A DNA stretch of 6,134 nucleotides from Sphingomonadales bacterium UBA7473 (GTDB taxonomy: Bacteria; Pseudomonadota; Alphaproteobacteria; Sphingomonadales; Sphingomonadaceae), in NCBI GenBank assembly GCA_002478575.1, contig DLOX01000064.1:5800-11933 (forward strand), in the 5' to 3' direction. The translations under genes and the position numbers were made by a program. The notes under the pieces were generated by a model that ran no database searches, was not told where the DNA came from, and worked only from the letters and a program-made list of their open reading frames with translations. Of the stretch, positions 5,146 through 6,134 are shown piece by piece (within the stretch, counting starts at the first letter, position 1; each line of letters begins with the position of its first letter).

Positions 5146-6134
5146 TCCGCAGCCTCCAACATTTCTGCAGGAACACCAGCCCGTTCAATAATCCGCCGCT
5201 CCATCTCGGGGCGGAAATGTTTGATCAGACCTTGGATTGGCCAAGCCGCTGCATCGCCAAGGGCACAGATGGTGTGCCCTTCGACTTGCTTGGTCACTTC
5301 ATACAACGTGTCAATCTCTGAGATGTCGGCATTGCCTTCGCGCAGCCGCTCCATCACGCGCCACATCCAGCCTGTGCCTTCGCGACACGGCGTGCATTGG
5401 CCGCAGCTTTCATGCTTATAGAAGTAAGAAAGCCGAGAAATGGCGCGGACGATATCTGTGGATTTGTCCATCACGATCACAGCCGCTGTGCCAAGGCCAG
5501 AGCCAACCGCCTTCAGCCCATCAAAATCCATTGGCGCATCGATGATCTGGGACGCTGGCACCAAAGGCACGGACGATCCGCCGGGGATCACGGCAAGAAG
5601 ATTGTCCCATCCGCCGCGAATTCCGCCGCAATGCTTTTCGATGAGATCGCGGAAAGAAATGCTCATTTCCTCCTCAACCACGCAAGGCTTATCGACATGG
5701 CCGGAAATCTGGAACAGCTTGGTGCCCTTGTTCCCCTCACGGCCAAAGCTCGCGAACCACTCCGCGCCGCGCCGCAGGATCGTCGGGACAACGGCAATGC
5801 TCTCCACATTATTCACGGTCGTGGGGCAGCCATAAAGGCCCGCGCCTGCCGGGAAGGGAGGCTTCAGGCGCGGCTGGCCCTTTTTGCCTTCAAGGCTTTC
5901 GATCATCGCGGTTTCTTCACCGCAGATATAGGCCCCTGCGCCGCGATGGACGAAGACGTCGAAATCATAACCCGATTTGGCAGCATTCTTGCCGATCAGC
6001 CCGGCGGCATAAGCCTCTGCAACCGCCGCCTCCAGCACCTTGGCCTCGAAAATATATTCGCCGCGAATATAGATATAGGCCGCCCGCGCCCGCATTGCGA
6101 AGCCCGCAACCAGCGCGCCTTCGATCAGCTTGTG
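5142..6134 (-). CDS. nuoF: NADH-quinone oxidoreductase subunit F, C-terminal part (5' end outside window)
   Basis: NuoF is the NADH-oxidising subunit: it binds NADH and FMN and passes electrons to cluster N3 ([4Fe-4S]). The frame is open to the right edge, starting there at HKLIEGALVAGFAMRARAAY, so the real start lies outside; about 100 N-terminal residues of a usual 425-445 are missing, including the first glycine-rich FMN/NADH loop. The 330 visible residues include GAGAYICGEETA, a nucleotide/flavin-site motif. ESCGQCTPCREGTGW (coded about 5370-5413) gives three N3 cysteines, and HTICALGDAAAWP (about 5240-5278) the fourth. All expected ligands are present. The gene ends LEAAE and TGA, overlapping the next start as GTGA. 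In most relatives nuoG follows directly; here two secreted-protein genes intervene. Confidence 0.97.
   Translation of the reverse strand, partial: HKLIEGALVAGFAMRARAAYIYIRGEYIFEAKVLEAAVAEAYAAGLIGKNAAKSGYDFDVFVHRGAGAYICGEETAMIESLEGKKGQPRLKPPFPAGAGLYGCPTTVNNVESIAVVPTILRRGAEWFASFGREGNKGTKLFQISGHVDKPCVVEEEMSISFRDLIEKHCGGIRGGWDNLLAVIPGGSSVPLVPASQIIDAPMDFDGLKAVGSGLGTAAVIVMDKSTDIVRAISRLSYFYKHESCGQCTPCREGTGWMWRVMERLREGNADISEIDTLYEVTKQVEGHTICALGDAAAWPIQGLIKHFRPEMERRIIERAGVPAEMLEAAE
5153..5157 (-). promoter_or_regulatory. Shine-Dalgarno GGAGG deciding the GTG start at 5145
   Basis: GGAGG lies within the nuoF codons for the LEAAE tail, exactly 7 nt before the GTG of the next gene. The GTGA overlap with the nuoF stop and the intact signal peptide from this codon support the choice of GTG over any later start. 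Confidence 0.75.

Noticed and set aside
5237..5545. Plus-strand open frames opposite nuoF
   Set aside because: They are antisense to well-conserved nuoF motifs, with no independent support.

Overview
The window is an internal piece of a nuo operon encoding proton-pumping NADH:quinone oxidoreductase (complex I). Every gene I can support lies on the minus strand, so the operon reads right to left: nuoF (5' end outside the window), two unrecognised secreted proteins, nuoG, a palindromic intergenic repeat, nuoH with a long C-terminal extension, and the first 44 codons of nuoI. The NuoF, NuoG, NuoH and NuoI sequences look alphaproteobacterial, and NuoH segments such as AETARAPFDLTEAESELVAG suggest a sphingomonad. 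The repeat with GGGGAGGATTT ends resembles dispersed elements I remember from sphingomonad genomes. The taxon call is inference, because no 16S rRNA or other marker is present.

Region by region: 6134-5142 is the C-terminal three quarters of NuoF (NADH site and the N3 cluster ligands). 5145-4435 and 4438-3734 are two genes of near-equal length (236 and 234 codons), each with a signal peptide. They are paralogous to each other, and each is built of two similar cysteine-paired modules. 3734-1734 is NuoG, with ligands for one [2Fe-2S] and two [4Fe-4S] clusters. 1733-1580 holds a 139-bp element with perfect 11-nt terminal inverted repeats. Its end supplies the nuoH Shine-Dalgarno, and it is open in one frame as a 53-codon ORF that overlaps both nuoG and nuoH. 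1579-131 is NuoH: a complete core of about 346 residues plus about 136 extra residues of unknown function. 134-1 is the start of NuoI. No stretch over 300 bases lacks a gene, and I see no RNA gene, CRISPR array, insertion sequence or clear promoter or terminator.

NuoF and NuoG belong to the peripheral arm, which takes electrons from NADH along the iron-sulfur chain. NuoI carries them on to quinone, which binds next to NuoH in the membrane. The unusual point is that each visible junction between core genes carries extra material: two genes at F/G, a repeat at G/H, and a fused domain at H/I. Tight translational overlaps (GTGA, TAATG, ATGA) are nevertheless kept. The two inserted proteins have export signals, and an eight-helix NuoH topology puts its extension on the same, periplasmic, side. 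A lineage-specific periplasmic addition to complex I, or its assembly, is therefore the main hypothesis raised here. It is not established.
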